Assembly (NCBI GenBank): GCA_913062845.1
Contig: CAJXVZ010000015.1
Location: 1-59,003, forward strand
Direction: 5' to 3'
Source: an uncultured Psychroflexus sp.
GTDB taxonomy: Bacteria > Bacteroidota > Bacteroidia > Flavobacteriales > Flavobacteriaceae
Length of the DNA: 59,003 nt
Position numbers and translations under genes: made by a program
Shown: positions 31,336 to 41,300 of the stretch, in pieces
How the letters are laid out: each line of letters opens with the position of its first letter
Position numbering within the stretch: position 1 is the stretch's first letter
The notes under the pieces: model-generated
What the model was told of the DNA's origin: nothing
Databases searched by the model: none
The model's input: only the letters and a program-made list of their open reading frames with translations

Positions 31336-31830
31336 ATGAATAAAATAACAATGCTGATTTGCTTACTATTTGTAAGCACGAGTTCCTTCGCTCAACATGT
31401 CAATATCCCAATGGATTTGAAACTTGAAAACGCAGAAGATTATAAGAAAACCGAACAACTGGTTCTGAACTCAATTGAGTGGTTATCGAAAACCCCTGTT
31501 TCTGTAAATCCAAATAAGCGAAAGGAGATTAATGCTTTTTTGATGAAATGGATGAGCGGAAGTCCAACAGTTTCAATAGAATTAGTTGCCGGTATTGTTC
31601 CCCTTGATTGTGCTGACTGCTTAATGTCGTTTTTGAGTGGTTGGACTAAATATAGTCTCGAAAATAACTATGCGAAGTACAAAGTTAAATGCGCGCTAGC
31701 CGGGGCTGAAAACGCAATTGAATTCTATAAAATGAATAAATCTGAAATTGGGAAAAATTCAGATATGGAAAAAATCATAAAACAACAGAAAAAAGGTAAA
31801 CTGGAAAAATATATTAAATCAAAATTCTAA
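31336..31830 (+). CDS. Secreted protein of unknown function
   Basis: A 164-residue protein with a clear signal peptide (MNKITMLICLLFVSTSSFA, cleavage before QHV). The mature part is mainly helical, contains three cysteines, two of them in PLDCADCLMSF, and ends in a Lys-rich helix. I do not recognise the family. The DCADC pair might be redox-active or bind metal, but no fold supports this. It has its own spacer on both sides, so it is probably monocistronic. Confidence 0.65.
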   Translation: MNKITMLICLLFVSTSSFAQHVNIPMDLKLENAEDYKKTEQLVLNSIEWLSKTPVSVNPNKRKEINAFLMKWMSGSPTVSIELVAGIVPLDCADCLMSFLSGWTKYSLENNYAKYKVKCALAGAENAIEFYKMNKSEIGKNSDMEKIIKQQKKGKLEKYIKSKF

Positions 31831-32140
31831 AAGTACATATTACAAAATAGCTATCGGCACTTGATATTGTTGGATTTTTGGATTGATTATTTCTATTTTC
31901 AAGATTGAAAAATAAAAGCTAAACTTCTTTGGTTAAACAAATAATATTTAACGATATATGGTCAAACTATGTCATTTTAATGCATAGATGGCATTGTTTT
32001 CTATTTTTCGTTCAAATATTTAAATTTAAAATAGGATATTTGCCCGTTTAAGTTAACATTTTTCCCAAGACCTCTTAAGAGTAGATTTTATTTTATCGGT
32101 CATTATTTTTTTAAAAGTCTAGAACATTTAAAATTGAAAT
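31831..32140 (+). other. AT-rich spacer with no feature seen
   Basis: 310 bases between two secreted-protein genes. I see no open frame with coding character, no hairpin with a T-tract, no repeats and no convincing TAnnTTTG site (the nearest, ending in GATATTTG near 32040, is imperfect). Confidence 0.5.
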
Positions 32141-32637
32141 ATGAAAATACAACTCTTGATATTTACAGTGTTTTTTTAATAAGTAGTTTTAAAATCAATG
32201 CACAGACAGAGTATGGAATAAAAGCAGGTACAAATATATCCAAGTACACAGGGGATATGCTTTTCAATGATGTTTACAATTACAGGTTTGGATTTTATGG
32301 CGGAGGTTTTCTAAACATTACAATAAATGAAAAGTTAAAAATCCAAACTGAATTATTTTTTGCACAACAAGGATCAAATTTTGTCATAAAAGATATAGAA
32401 ATTTCATAATCTGTAGATCAACCTCCGATAATAGGAGACTCTAAAACTAAAATCGTAGAATCGACTATATCTATTCCGGTTTTGGCTCAATATTATTTAT
32501 CTGATAATTTTTATATTGAGACTGGACCACAAGTTGGTTTTATTATAGACAGAAATGAAGAGATTGTTGAATCTCCTGTAAATGATCCTAGTTTTAATAA
32601 TGTCCCTGAGTTTGAGTGCTTTCTTTACAGGCTTTAG
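32141..32637 (+). pseudogene. Decayed outer-membrane beta-barrel (porin family) gene
   Basis: Read from ATG 32141, a signal-peptide-like MKIQLLIFTVFF hits a stop at once. One more T in the T7 tract at 32171-32177 would continue it into LISSFKINAQTEYGIKAGTN, the usual start of a mature Bacteroidetes beta-barrel protein of the PF13568 type (inferred from pattern). Barrel strands follow (YRFGFYGGGFLNI, KLKIQTELFFAQQG), then an in-frame TAA at 32407-32409. Coding continues in the same frame (ISIPVLAQYYLSDNFYIETGPQVG) to 32637. The C-terminal strands are missing: the reading ends inside a perfect 17-bp palindrome. So there is one frameshift, one nonsense codon and a 3' truncation. The thioredoxin-like gene starts 24 nt later. 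Confidence 0.75.
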
Positions 32638-32656
32638 ACAGCACTCAAACTCAGGG
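32604..32656. repeat. Perfect 17-bp inverted repeat at the end of the beta-barrel remnant
   Basis: CCCTGAGTTTGAGTGCT (32604-32620) and its exact complement AGCACTCAAACTCAGGG (32640-32656) are separated by 19 nt. No T-tract follows, so it is not a textbook terminator. It covers the truncation point of the upstream pseudogene and ends 4 nt before the ATG of the next gene, so an RNA hairpin here would sit on that gene's start. Confidence 0.85.
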
Positions 32657-32660
32657 AAAG

Positions 32661-33086
32661 ATGAAATTATTTTTATCATTAATATTCTTAATTTTTCTCT
32701 GTAAGACTTCATTTTCTCAAGAAGTAGAAATGATCACCGATTGGGAGATTGCAAAAGAAAAAGCTATTCATGAAAATAAGCTGATTTTGATCATTTTAAC
32801 GGGAAGTGAATGGTGTGCTCCTTGCAAAAAAATGGATAAAAACCTTATAAACAACCTGGAATTTCAAGAATATGCAAATCAAAAATTAGTTGTGTTTTTA
32901 ATAGATCTGCCGAAAACACTTGTTATCGACAGCGAACTTTATCAGAATTATTTGAAATTCAAAAACAGATATAAGTCGGATGCTTTGCCATCGCTTATTC
33001 ATACAAAAAGCGATGGAACAAAAATTAATACTTTAAAAGGGAAATTGTTTAAGTTAAAAAATATGATTCAGCAGCTAAAAGTTTAA
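32661..33086 (+). CDS. Secreted thioredoxin-like protein
   Basis: A 141-residue protein from the ATG of MKLFLSLIFLIFL; the longer in-frame reading from 32616 runs through the palindrome and would spoil the signal peptide. Signal peptide about 1-20 (ending SFSQ). A thioredoxin-fold domain of the thioredoxin_7/DUF255 kind follows, with the active site WCAPC (Cys52, Cys55) and SDALPSLIHTKSDGT around the cis-Pro. It probably reduces or isomerises disulfides, or handles cytochrome or metal partners in the periplasm. The neighbouring genes give no hint to the partner. Confidence 0.85.
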   Translation: MKLFLSLIFLIFLCKTSFSQEVEMITDWEIAKEKAIHENKLILIILTGSEWCAPCKKMDKNLINNLEFQEYANQKLVVFLIDLPKTLVIDSELYQNYLKFKNRYKSDALPSLIHTKSDGTKINTLKGKLFKLKNMIQQLKV

Positions 33087-33135
33087 AAAACCTATGATTT
33101 AAAATTCAAAATCACATTTAGCTTAGAAATATGAT

Positions 33136-33143
33136 TAAATTTG
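33136..33143 (+). promoter_or_regulatory. Possible promoter of the 33192 gene (-7 element TAAATTTG)
   Basis: TAAATTTG fits TAnnTTTG, about 49 nt ahead of the ATG at 33192. The nearest upstream match to a -33 element, TTTA at 33117-33120, is poor. Confidence 0.38.
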
Positions 33144-33191
33144 CGCATCAAATCAAAGTCGTAATTTCTTCATTCTATAAATAATCAAACT

Positions 33192-33524
33192 ATGTTAGGC
33201 ATTATCTTTTTATACTGGGTCGGTAAGTACTACTTCAAGCTTGCAGAAAAATACAACAAAAGTAAATGGGGTTTTGCCATTTTGGGAATAGCGGCCTATT
33301 ACTCAGGCATTCTATTTGCCTCTTTAACTATAGGCATTTTGTTAGGGCTTTATGCACCTGAATTAATTGATGGAATAAATGATACACTTTTCGGAATAAT
33401 GATGTTGCCCTTTGGCTTTTTGATGACTTTTGGTCTCTACAAGTTTCTTAAAATGACCTGGGAAAAAAATGAGTCACCTCAGAATGAAATAACGGAGATT
33501 AGCAACAACCAAAACTTCAGATAG
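33192..33524 (+). CDS. Small multi-pass membrane protein of unknown function
   Basis: A 110-residue protein with three probable membrane helices (about 2-12 with a basic [12 protein letters not shown] segment after it, 26-50 and 62-82) and a polar tail. I do not recognise a family. The spacer after it (33525-33806) carries only a perfect AT-only palindrome (33669-33684) and the promoter-like element of the next gene. Confidence 0.6.
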   Translation: MLGIIFLYWVGKYYFKLAEKYNKSKWGFAILGIAAYYSGILFASLTIGILLGLYAPELIDGINDTLFGIMMLPFGFLMTFGLYKFLKMTWEKNESPQNEITEISNNQNFR

Positions 33525-33782
33525 TCGTAATCTGCCTGTTTCGTTTGTCTGGTCGTTTTAAAGATTTTGTATAAGCTCTTAATGTAGTTATTAGTATTCC
33601 GGGCTTTTACGAAGTGTTTTTGAATTCTTATATTGATTCGTCAATCCAAAAAATGGATGATTAAGCATAATTTTTATAAAAATTCAAACTTGTAAAAACT
33701 AAGTCTGTCCTACGAATTCTTATTCAGAGAAACCATTTAAGCTTATTGAATTTTTTAATGCTGTTTTTTAAGGCAATATTTC

Positions 33783-33790
33783 TACATTTG
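33783..33790 (+). promoter_or_regulatory. Probable promoter of the sodium:solute symporter gene
   Basis: TACATTTG, within the same TTTCTACATTTGC context as the rpsL promoter, ends 16 nt before the TTG start codon at 33807. The expected leader is only about 10 nt. No -33 TTG at the ideal distance. Confidence 0.5.
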
Positions 33791-33806
33791 CCCAAACGCT
33801 ATTCTA

Positions 33807-35252
33807 TTGGGTCCAACAGAAATATTACTACTTATTGTTGCTTATTTTGTCGTATTGGTCGGCATATCTTTCCTCACTCAAAAAAGCGGAAGTAATGAAG
33901 AATTTTTTAAAGCCAATAACAAATCGCCTTGGTATTTAGTCGCTTTTGGAATGATCGGCGCTTCCTTAAGCGGAGTGACTTTTATATCTATTCCAGGGAC
34001 TGTAGAAACATCAGGCTTTAGTTATTTTCAGGTTGTTTTAGGTTACACCATTGGTTATGCCGTAATCAGTTTGGTGCTTTTGCCTTTGTACTACAAACTC
34101 CAATTGACGTCAATTTATACTTATCTCGAGCAACGCTATGGCTTTTACGCATACAAGACCGGAGCATCTTTCTTTCTGTTGTCCCGAATAGTGGGTGCAA
34201 GTTTCAGGCTGTTCCTTGTTGCCGGTGTTTTACAGCTTATCGTTTTTAATGAACTCCATATCCCTTTTTACATCACTGTAACCATTACCATTATCTTGAT
34301 ATGGGTTTATACATTCAAGAGTGGCATCAAAACCATTGTTTGGACAGATAGTCTGCAGACCTTATTCATGTTGATCTCTCTTGGCGTCTCTATCGTACTG
34401 CTCATGCATGATATGGATATTTCATTTTCAGGGATTTCAGATTACCTTGAGACGCAGGAAACGTTTAAGATGTTCTTTTTTGAAGACTGGCATTCAGGTG
34501 ATTTCTTTTTTAAGCAATTCATATCCGGTGCTTTTATTGCAATTGTGATGACCGGCCTCGACCAGGATATGATGCAAAAAAATCTGACTTGTCCTAATTT
34601 GAAAGATGCCCAGAAAAATATTTTTTCATTTACCATTATTTTGACGATTGTAAATTTTCTATTCCTGTTCTTAGGTTTGCTGCTCACAGATTACGCTAAT
34701 TCTAATGGCATTTCAGCTGAAAAAGATGATTTGTTTCCCGCCATTGCCATGAGTGGTGACCTGGGATTGGCGGTGAGTATTTTCTTTTTACTTGGACTTA
34801 TCGCCGCGGCCTACTCCAGTGCAGATAGTGCATTAACCTCACTTACAACTTCATTCAGTATTGATATTCTCAATATAGAAAAACGTTATCCAAAAGCAAG
34901 GCAGGTCAAGGTCAGAAAAATGACACATGTAGGGGTTTCCTTGGTTCTCATTCTGACTATGTTACTTTTTGAATACGCTATACAGGACAAGAGTGTCATC
35001 AATAAACTCTTTCAGTTTGCAGGTTATACTTACGGGCCATTATTAGGTTTATTCGCCTTGGGCATGTTTACCAAATGGAAAATTAAAGACCGGTTTATTC
35101 CGATAGTAGCTGTTTTATCTCCCATTTTGTCATTTCTTATCAGCTGGATCTGTTCTGAATGGTTTAATTTTGAATTCGGGTTTTTTATTCTGATTCTCAA
35201 TGGTTTTCTGACCTTTCTCGGTTTAGTATTGATTCGTGTGAAGCATAACTAA
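33807..35252 (+). CDS. Sodium:solute symporter (SSS family)
   Basis: A 481-residue transporter with about 13 membrane helices. Family segments: GMIGASLSGVTFISIPG near residue 55, GASFRLFLVAGVLQL, and LIAAAYSSADSALTSLTTSFSID, which carries the Ser/Ala positions of the second sodium site. The substrate cannot be told. The start is TTG: the translation MGPTEILLLIVAYF aligns with the normal N-terminus and no ATG lies between it and the promoter-like element. Its last 30 nt overlap the end of the convergent CoA-binding-protein gene. Confidence 0.9.
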   Translation: MGPTEILLLIVAYFVVLVGISFLTQKSGSNEEFFKANNKSPWYLVAFGMIGASLSGVTFISIPGTVETSGFSYFQVVLGYTIGYAVISLVLLPLYYKLQLTSIYTYLEQRYGFYAYKTGASFFLLSRIVGASFRLFLVAGVLQLIVFNELHIPFYITVTITIILIWVYTFKSGIKTIVWTDSLQTLFMLISLGVSIVLLMHDMDISFSGISDYLETQETFKMFFFEDWHSGDFFFKQFISGAFIAIVMTGLDQDMMQKNLTCPNLKDAQKNIFSFTIILTIVNFLFLFLGLLLTDYANSNGISAEKDDLFPAIAMSGDLGLAVSIFFLLGLIAAAYSSADSALTSLTTSFSIDILNIEKRYPKARQVKVRKMTHVGVSLVLILTMLLFEYAIQDKSVINKLFQFAGYTYGPLLGLFALGMFTKWKIKDRFIPIVAVLSPILSFLISWICSEWFNFEFGFFILILNGFLTFLGLVLIRVKHN

Positions 35253-35582
35253 ATTACAGGCGATTTCGTAGGCAATGTTGTTTTCCTCAAGAATTTTTAC
35301 CAGTTCCGGATTTTCTGTACCCGGATTGAATATGACTCTTTTGGGTTTCAGTTGCAGGATGTAGTCGTAATATTCAGGCTGAAATCTGGCGCTCAGGTAA
35401 AGCGTCACCGTATGTAGATCTTCAAACTGAACTTTGTCTTTTTGCACCTCAACGCCGGAAATGCGCATCTGTCTTCGTGCTATGGCTTCAACTTTATGGC
35501 CTTTAGATTGTAATAGATGTAAAGCTTTGTAGGCATAACGTTCAGGTTTGTCAGAGGCGCCAATGATCAATGTTTTTTTCAT
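35223..35582 (-). CDS. CoA-binding domain protein
   Basis: A 119-residue Rossmann-fold protein of the CoA_binding_2 type: TLIIGASDKPERYAYKAL at the N-terminus is the nucleotide-binding turn and PKRVIFNPGTENPELV the conserved second half. Stand-alone members bind CoA or similar nucleotides; the cellular role is unknown. The 3' end overlaps the convergent symporter gene by 30 nt, so transcripts from the two would be antisense to each other there. Confidence 0.85.
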   Translation of the reverse strand: MKKTLIIGASDKPERYAYKALHLLQSKGHKVEAIARRQMRISGVEVQKDKVQFEDLHTVTLYLSARFQPEYYDYILQLKPKRVIFNPGTENPELVKILEENNIAYEIACNLVMLHTNQY

Positions 35583-35596
35583 GCTAATATGTTTTT

Positions 35597-35678
35597 AAAA
35601 CCACAGAGTGCACAAAGTTACTCACAAAGGCCACAAAGCCTCGTGAACTTTGCGCATTATTTGTGACCTTGGTGGTTT
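35597..35678. repeat. Imperfect inverted repeat of CACAAAG / CTTTG(T/C)G type
   Basis: The left arm begins AAAACCACAGAGTGCACAAAG and contains repeated CACAAAG words. The right arm contains CTTTGCGC, TTTGTGACCTTGGTGGTTT and is its rough complement. The arms could form a long imperfect hairpin between the CoA-binding gene and the BCCT gene. It resembles intergenic palindromic elements I have seen in other Bacteroidetes sequences; copy number here cannot be judged. Confidence 0.6.
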
Positions 35679-35715
35679 CCTATGGTTCAGCTCAGGGTAA
35701 CTCCAGATGAAAGTA

Positions 35716-37227
35716 TCAAGAATCGATTTGTTTATCTTTTCTCAGACTTTTCAACAAGGATAAACTTACAAAAAACAAAATAATGGCAAAGGGCAGTCCC
35801 GTCGAAATAGATGCTGATTGTAAGGCAGAAAGTCCACCACCTACCAATAGAGCAATGGCGATAGCACCTTCCATAAAAGCCCAAAATACTTTTTGTCCTT
35901 TTGGAGCATCAAGCTTACCGCCGGAAGTCATAAAATCCACGACCAGAGAGCCACTGTCTGATGAGGTTATAAAAAAAGTGGCAACCAGGAAAATGCAAAG
36001 TGCAGCCGTAATGTCATAAAAAGGTAGCTCTTCAAGCATTTTGAATAAGGCCAGAGAGCTGTCTTTAGAAACCACACTGGCCAGATCCGCTACGCCATTC
36101 AATTGCATATCCAGAGCAGTTCCACCAAACACAGACATCCATAAAAATGAAAACAGTGCAGGTACCAGTAATCCGTAAATAGCTATTTCTCTTATGGTTC
36201 TGCCTTTTGAAATCCTGGCTATAAAAGTACCTACAAAAGGTGACCAGGAAATCCACCAAAGCCAGTAAAACATAGACCAACCTTTAAACCATTGACCTTC
36301 TTCAGCGTATTGATTTCTAAAAGTACTCATCTGAAACAGATCTCTGATATACAATCCCAGATTTTCTACGAATCCGTCAAACAAATATGCAGTTGAACCT
36401 ATGATCAAAATAAAAATGAATAATATACAGGCCAGGATGATATTGAGATTACTCAGGTACTTCAAACCTTTATTTAAACCAGAAAGTACGGAAGCCGTTG
36501 CAATTAAAGTGATACCAACAATTGAAAGGATTTGTAATGTTTTACCATTAGGCACTTCTGTTAATAGTGAAACCCCTGAAGAAAATTGAACCGCCCCAAA
36601 GCCAAGAGTTGTTGCCAGACCAAACAGCGTTGCCAGAACTGCCACAACATCTATAGCATAGCCTGCTCCGGTGGACATCCACTTGCCAAACAAAGGTTTT
36701 AAGGTTGACTTAATGGATAGAGGTGTATTTTTGTTAAAAGTAAAATAGGCTAAAGCTACGCCCATCAAAGCATAAATTGCCCAGACATGAAAGCCGTAAT
36801 GCAGAAAGGTATGCTTCATAGCTACCCTGGATTTTTCCAGATCGGACATTCCAGCGTCTATAGGATTGTTAAAATTGAGCATAGGCTCAGCTACACTAAA
36901 ATAAACCAGACCAATGCCCATGCCGGCAGAAAAAAGCATAGCTACCCAGGAAAATTTGCTAAAGTCTGGCTTTGCGTTGGCACCGCCTATTTTGATCTTG
37001 CCTAATTTGCTTACTGCAAGATAGACCACAAAAAACAGAAAATAATTGATAGCAATATTTACCAGCCATCCCAAATTTTTTGACATGAAACCCCTGAAAC
37101 CTGAAAATGCAGCTTCAGCCTGTTGATCAAAGATGATCGTCAGTGATACAAAAATAAGGGTGATCATCGCAGCAGGAACAAAAACAGGAATTGATATGTT
37201 AAAATATTTATTCTTTATGTTCTGCAT
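35716..37227 (-). CDS. BCCT family transporter
   Basis: A 503-residue transporter with about 12 helices. BCCT landmarks: GMGIGLVYFSVAEPM (Gly-rich helix 3 with aromatic residues), the WAIYALMGVALAYF stretch, YWLWWISWSPFVGTFIARIS (Trp-rich helix of the substrate site) and FFITSSDSGSLVVDFMTSGG. BCCT carriers import quaternary ammonium compounds such as betaine, choline or carnitine with Na+ or H+, mostly as osmoprotectants. No long charged C-terminal osmosensor tail is present. It starts 9 nt after a methyltransferase gene, which suggests co-transcription. Confidence 0.92.
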   Translation of the reverse strand: MQNIKNKYFNISIPVFVPAAMITLIFVSLTIIFDQQAEAAFSGFRGFMSKNLGWLVNIAINYFLFFVVYLAVSKLGKIKIGGANAKPDFSKFSWVAMLFSAGMGIGLVYFSVAEPMLNFNNPIDAGMSDLEKSRVAMKHTFLHYGFHVWAIYALMGVALAYFTFNKNTPLSIKSTLKPLFGKWMSTGAGYAIDVVAVLATLFGLATTLGFGAVQFSSGVSLLTEVPNGKTLQILSIVGITLIATASVLSGLNKGLKYLSNLNIILACILFIFILIIGSTAYLFDGFVENLGLYIRDLFQMSTFRNQYAEEGQWFKGWSMFYWLWWISWSPFVGTFIARISKGRTIREIAIYGLLVPALFSFLWMSVFGGTALDMQLNGVADLASVVSKDSSLALFKMLEELPFYDITAALCIFLVATFFITSSDSGSLVVDFMTSGGKLDAPKGQKVFWAFMEGAIAIALLVGGGLSALQSASISTGLPFAIILFFVSLSLLKSLRKDKQIDS

Positions 37228-37236
37228 ATTGTGTTT

Positions 37237-38220
37237 TTAACCTTTTGAACTGCCGTTTATGATTTTAAATTTATTTTCGTTATCAGATGTTTTTTCCAAA
37301 TGTAAGACTCCAAAATTAAAGTATGTGCCTGCTAAGCTCTCATCTTCACTTGGAATAAGAAGTTTTGAATAATAATCATTTTCTATACCGTGTCTGATAT
37401 TCGCAGAATACAATTTACCGGTTTCACTTTGATTAAAAAAGCCTGCGCCTAAAACAGTTTTATGGCAATAAAAGTCTTCAAAGGGTTCCGGTTCATTTTC
37501 AAACTCAAAGTCAAACCAGTTCTCCAGTATAACAGAAGGATGTACGTATTCCGGATCATTGCTCTTGAAAGGTTCTTTTTCAACCAGATGCCTGTTTAGG
37601 TTAGCCCAGATGCAGAGGATATGAGAACCTTTTTTGAGATTGTTTTTTGCAATGGTATCGTAAAGTTGATAAAGCAGATCGTTTCTTTCATCTTTAATGT
37701 CTTCATTCTCAAAGTAAACACCGTTTGTGGCAGGTTTCTCGTAAGTTACTTTATGAAAAGGATATAAAATTGGCGGGTTAAAAGAAGCTAATGCATATTT
37801 AAAATCCTTGTTTTGGGCGACCTTGTTTAAATCGTAATTGTAAAAATTAACGGCCTGTTCTAAGCCTTCAGATTGTGTTACAAAGCTTTGAAAGTCTCCA
37901 ATTTCAAATTGTTTGATATCCGGTAAAAATCTGTTGATTCGATCTTTGGCATAAGTAATGGCTTGTGGGTTAATATCAACCGATATAACTCTCGGATATT
38001 TTTTTGAGAGTAATAAAGCCGTATGGTAAGCTGTTCCTGTCCCGATATCAAGGGCAGGCAGGTCTTGCTCATGGCTGTGTTCTAAAAAATAGTTCATGGC
38101 ATTGGCTACCGCCTTTGTCATGGCAGACACAACAAATTCCCCTCTTTCTACACCTATTTCTGATATTTCCTTTTCTATTGATGTTTTTACATCGTTCCAT
38201 TCCATAGTATTTGGCATCAT
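37237..38220 (-). CDS. Class I SAM-dependent methyltransferase, unassigned
   Basis: A 327-residue protein with the Rossmann methyltransferase motifs: motif I ALDIGTGTAYHTALLL (about 56-71), an acidic residue after VISVDINPQ, and NPP at 148-150 in ASFNPPILYP. The N/D-P-P motif usually marks N-methylation of adenine, glutamine or amino groups, but the rest does not match PrmC, RlmF or TrmN6 well enough to name it. The C-terminal third is unfamiliar. Its 3' end is 9 nt from the BCCT transporter, so the two probably share a transcript; whether they share a substrate is open. Confidence 0.75.
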   Translation of the reverse strand: MMPNTMEWNDVKTSIEKEISEIGVERGEFVVSAMTKAVANAMNYFLEHSHEQDLPALDIGTGTAYHTALLLSKKYPRVISVDINPQAITYAKDRINRFLPDIKQFEIGDFQSFVTQSEGLEQAVNFYNYDLNKVAQNKDFKYALASFNPPILYPFHKVTYEKPATNGVYFENEDIKDERNDLLYQLYDTIAKNNLKKGSHILCIWANLNRHLVEKEPFKSNDPEYVHPSVILENWFDFEFENEPEPFEDFYCHKTVLGAGFFNQSETGKLYSANIRHGIENDYYSKLLIPSEDESLAGTYFNFGVLHLEKTSDNENKFKIINGSSKG

Positions 38221-38349
38221 TTTTTTGCCACAAAATACAAACCCTTAGGTCTTGGAATGCTTAAATTAAGATACCTTATAATAACTTTATTATACTGCTA
38301 ACATATAAAAGCGGTCATCAAGTAAATTCTATCTCTCGTCAATTACAGA

Positions 38350-41300
38350 TTAGTCTTTAGTAACATCCGGATATTCAGGTTTTGGTGGATAGCTTACTTT
38401 GTTTTTTTCTAAATCTTTTAATACAATTTCAATGGCTTTTTCAAGTTGAGGATCTTTACCTTGCATGACTTCTTTTGGCCATTGTTCCACTTCAATATCA
38501 GGAGCCACGCCTTCATTTTCAATATTGAAGCCGTCCTCGTTGTAGAAGGCTACATTAGGAGCAGTAACCGAGCCGCCATCAATAAATTCCGGATAACCTA
38601 AGACACCAACCAATCCGCCCCAAGTTCTTTTGCCTATGACAGTTCCAAGATTAAAACGCTTGAACAGATAGGGTAGGTAATCACCACCGGAACCGGCAGT
38701 CTCATCTATCAGCATGACCTTAGGGCCATGAATGGTACCGCTCGGAGCTATCAGGTCTTTGCCATATCTAAAATCCCAGGAAGATTGATAAGGTTTTCTC
38801 AAATGGTCAATATAGTAGTCGGCCAACTGTCCGCCGCCATTAAAGCGTTCATCGATGATCACGGCCTTTTTATTCACTTGTGGGTAGAAGTATCTTTTGA
38901 AGTATTCATGCCCTGCTGTTGTCGTATTAGGCACATACACATAAGCCACCTGACCATTTGTAGCTTCATTAACCTTCTTAATATTGCCTTCAATCCAGTC
39001 TCTGTTTCGCAATGATGACTCGCTTCCAACAGGGACAACACTCACCATTCTGGCATTATTTCCATCTGAATTTTCGCTAAGCGTCAGGTTGACTATTTTT
39101 CCTGAAGTATTTTCAAAGGCGGCGTAGAGGTTATCATCCGCAGTCAGGTTTTTTCCATTTACAGCAATAATGTAGTCGCCTATTTCAGCATTTACGCCGG
39201 GTTCGGTAAGTGGTGAACGAAGACCAGGATTCCAGTTTAAGCCGCCATAAATTTTTGAAATCTGATAGCGGTTATTATTCACCTTATAATCTGCGCCCAG
39301 TAAGCCTCCGGGAATATAATCCGGATTGTTGAGGTTATCACCGCGGCTGCCAAAGCGGTGATGTCCCACGCCAAGCTCACTGCACATCCATTGCATGATA
39401 CGGTACAGATCACTTTTGCAGGAAATATCAGGAAGGAGAACTTCGTATTTTGTCTTCATCGCTTCCCAGTCCACGCCATGCATACCTGGGTCATAAAAGT
39501 AATCCCGGTTTACTCGCCAGGTTTCGTAAAATATGTTCGGCCATTCTTCTCTCGGGTCTATTTTGATTTTAATGGCATTGGTATCCAGCATACCGTTTTC
39601 AGGTTTTTTGCCAACAGCTGATATTCCCCAGGCGCCATCATTTCTAAACAACATTTTTTTGCCCTTTGCTGCAATCTCAAAATAATCGGCAGGCATTATA
39701 GTTTCTGCTTTTCTCTCTTTTAGATCATAAGACATTAAAGAAGAGCTTCCATTTTGAGCACCAGACACAAAGTACAATTTTCCTTCTTCAGGACTTGCCA
39801 AATTGGAATACATGCCTTCATTAACCGGTAAACTGATGATGCGATTAAAAATACCATCCCAGTCAATTCTTATGGTTTCATCTTCTTTTTTGTCCTTGTC
39901 TTTTTTTTCATCTTTTTCTTCTTTTTCTTCTGCTTCTTCAATCACTTCCATATCATTTCGTCTGGCCAGCGGAGATTGTAAGTCTTTTTGAAGTGTTACC
40001 AGATATATCGAATTGGTCATTTCCATATCCTGATTAGACTGATCAAACCAATTCACCACAGGTCCGGCATCCGTTGAAGCCAGTATGAAAAGGTATTTTC
40101 CACTGCTGTCAAAGGTGGGTTCGGTAACGTTGGAAAGCCCGTCACTTAGGGCATAAGCTTTTTTCTCCTCAAGACTGTATGCAAATGCCTGTTCAAAATT
40201 GGTTTCAATGATTTTGGTGTAGCTTATCCATTTTGAATCTTTAGACCATGAACCAAACAGGTCGCGATAGACTCCTGGTGTATACAACTCATCCGAATCG
40301 ATCTTGGTTACTTTTTTTGATGAGACATCAGCCACATAAAGCGATCTGCTGTTATCTACAAAAGCAATTTTCTTAGAATCCGGAGACCAATAGGGGTAGG
40401 CGTAAAAACCGGCACCGTTAAGTTTGATCTTATTAATGTCTTCATTTTCAAAATTTTTGATGTGTAATTCATATTCACCGGATTCATCTGAAAAATATGC
40501 CAGATGTTTGGCATCAGGAGACCATTTCGGGTACTTCTCGTGAACACCGGTGGTTTGTGTCAGATTAATCACATCACCATATTTTTCAGGAATAGTCACA
40601 ATATCTCCTCTGAAATCTATGGCAACCCTCGAAGCTGAAGGTGACACTCCTGCGCTTCTGATATATTGACTACCGGATACATACCTTTCTCTGAGTTCAA
40701 GCAGGTCAGTGGCTATGCCAACTTTAATCCTTTTGTTTGAATTTGATTTTTTATCATGCTCAAAAAGGTAGCCGGCTTGTTCATAAATAAGCTGTTCTCC
40801 ATTGGCATTCAGACTTAAAACACCAAAATCATCATAGTCTGTATGTTGCTGTATCTGTTTGGTATTGGTATCGTAGGAGAACAAATTAAACTCACCATTA
40901 CGGTCACTTCTAAAATAAAGTGTGTTACCAACCCATTGAGGGTCAGCTTCATTACTGTAGGTCTTTGGTTTTGGTATTTCTACAACTTCATTTGTTGACA
41001 GATCCATGATCCAGATGCGTCCAAGTGTTCCGCCACGGTAATGTTTCCACTGGTTAAAAACTTCGTAGTTTGGCACATAAGCCAGATATTTTCCATCGGC
41101 AGAATAACTTCCTCTGAAACCGGTAGGGATTGGCAGTTCTTTAGGTTGTCCACCTTCTGTATTTATGGTATATAATTTTGAATGTCTGTTTGTAAATGTT
41201 GTTCTTGGAGAACTGAATAAAACCGATTTTCCGTCGGATGTAAAATCCAATACTCTGTCCCAGGTTGGGTGCCAGGTCAGCCTTTTAGGCACACCTCCTG

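Noticed and set aside
30304-33524. Defence island
   Set aside because: The genes are small membrane or secreted proteins and a decayed porin; no nuclease, helicase, NTPase or toxin motif is visible.
33669-33684. Perfect palindrome AATTTTTATAAAAATT
   Set aside because: Only A and T, not followed by a T-tract and not near a start; expected by chance in such AT-rich spacer.
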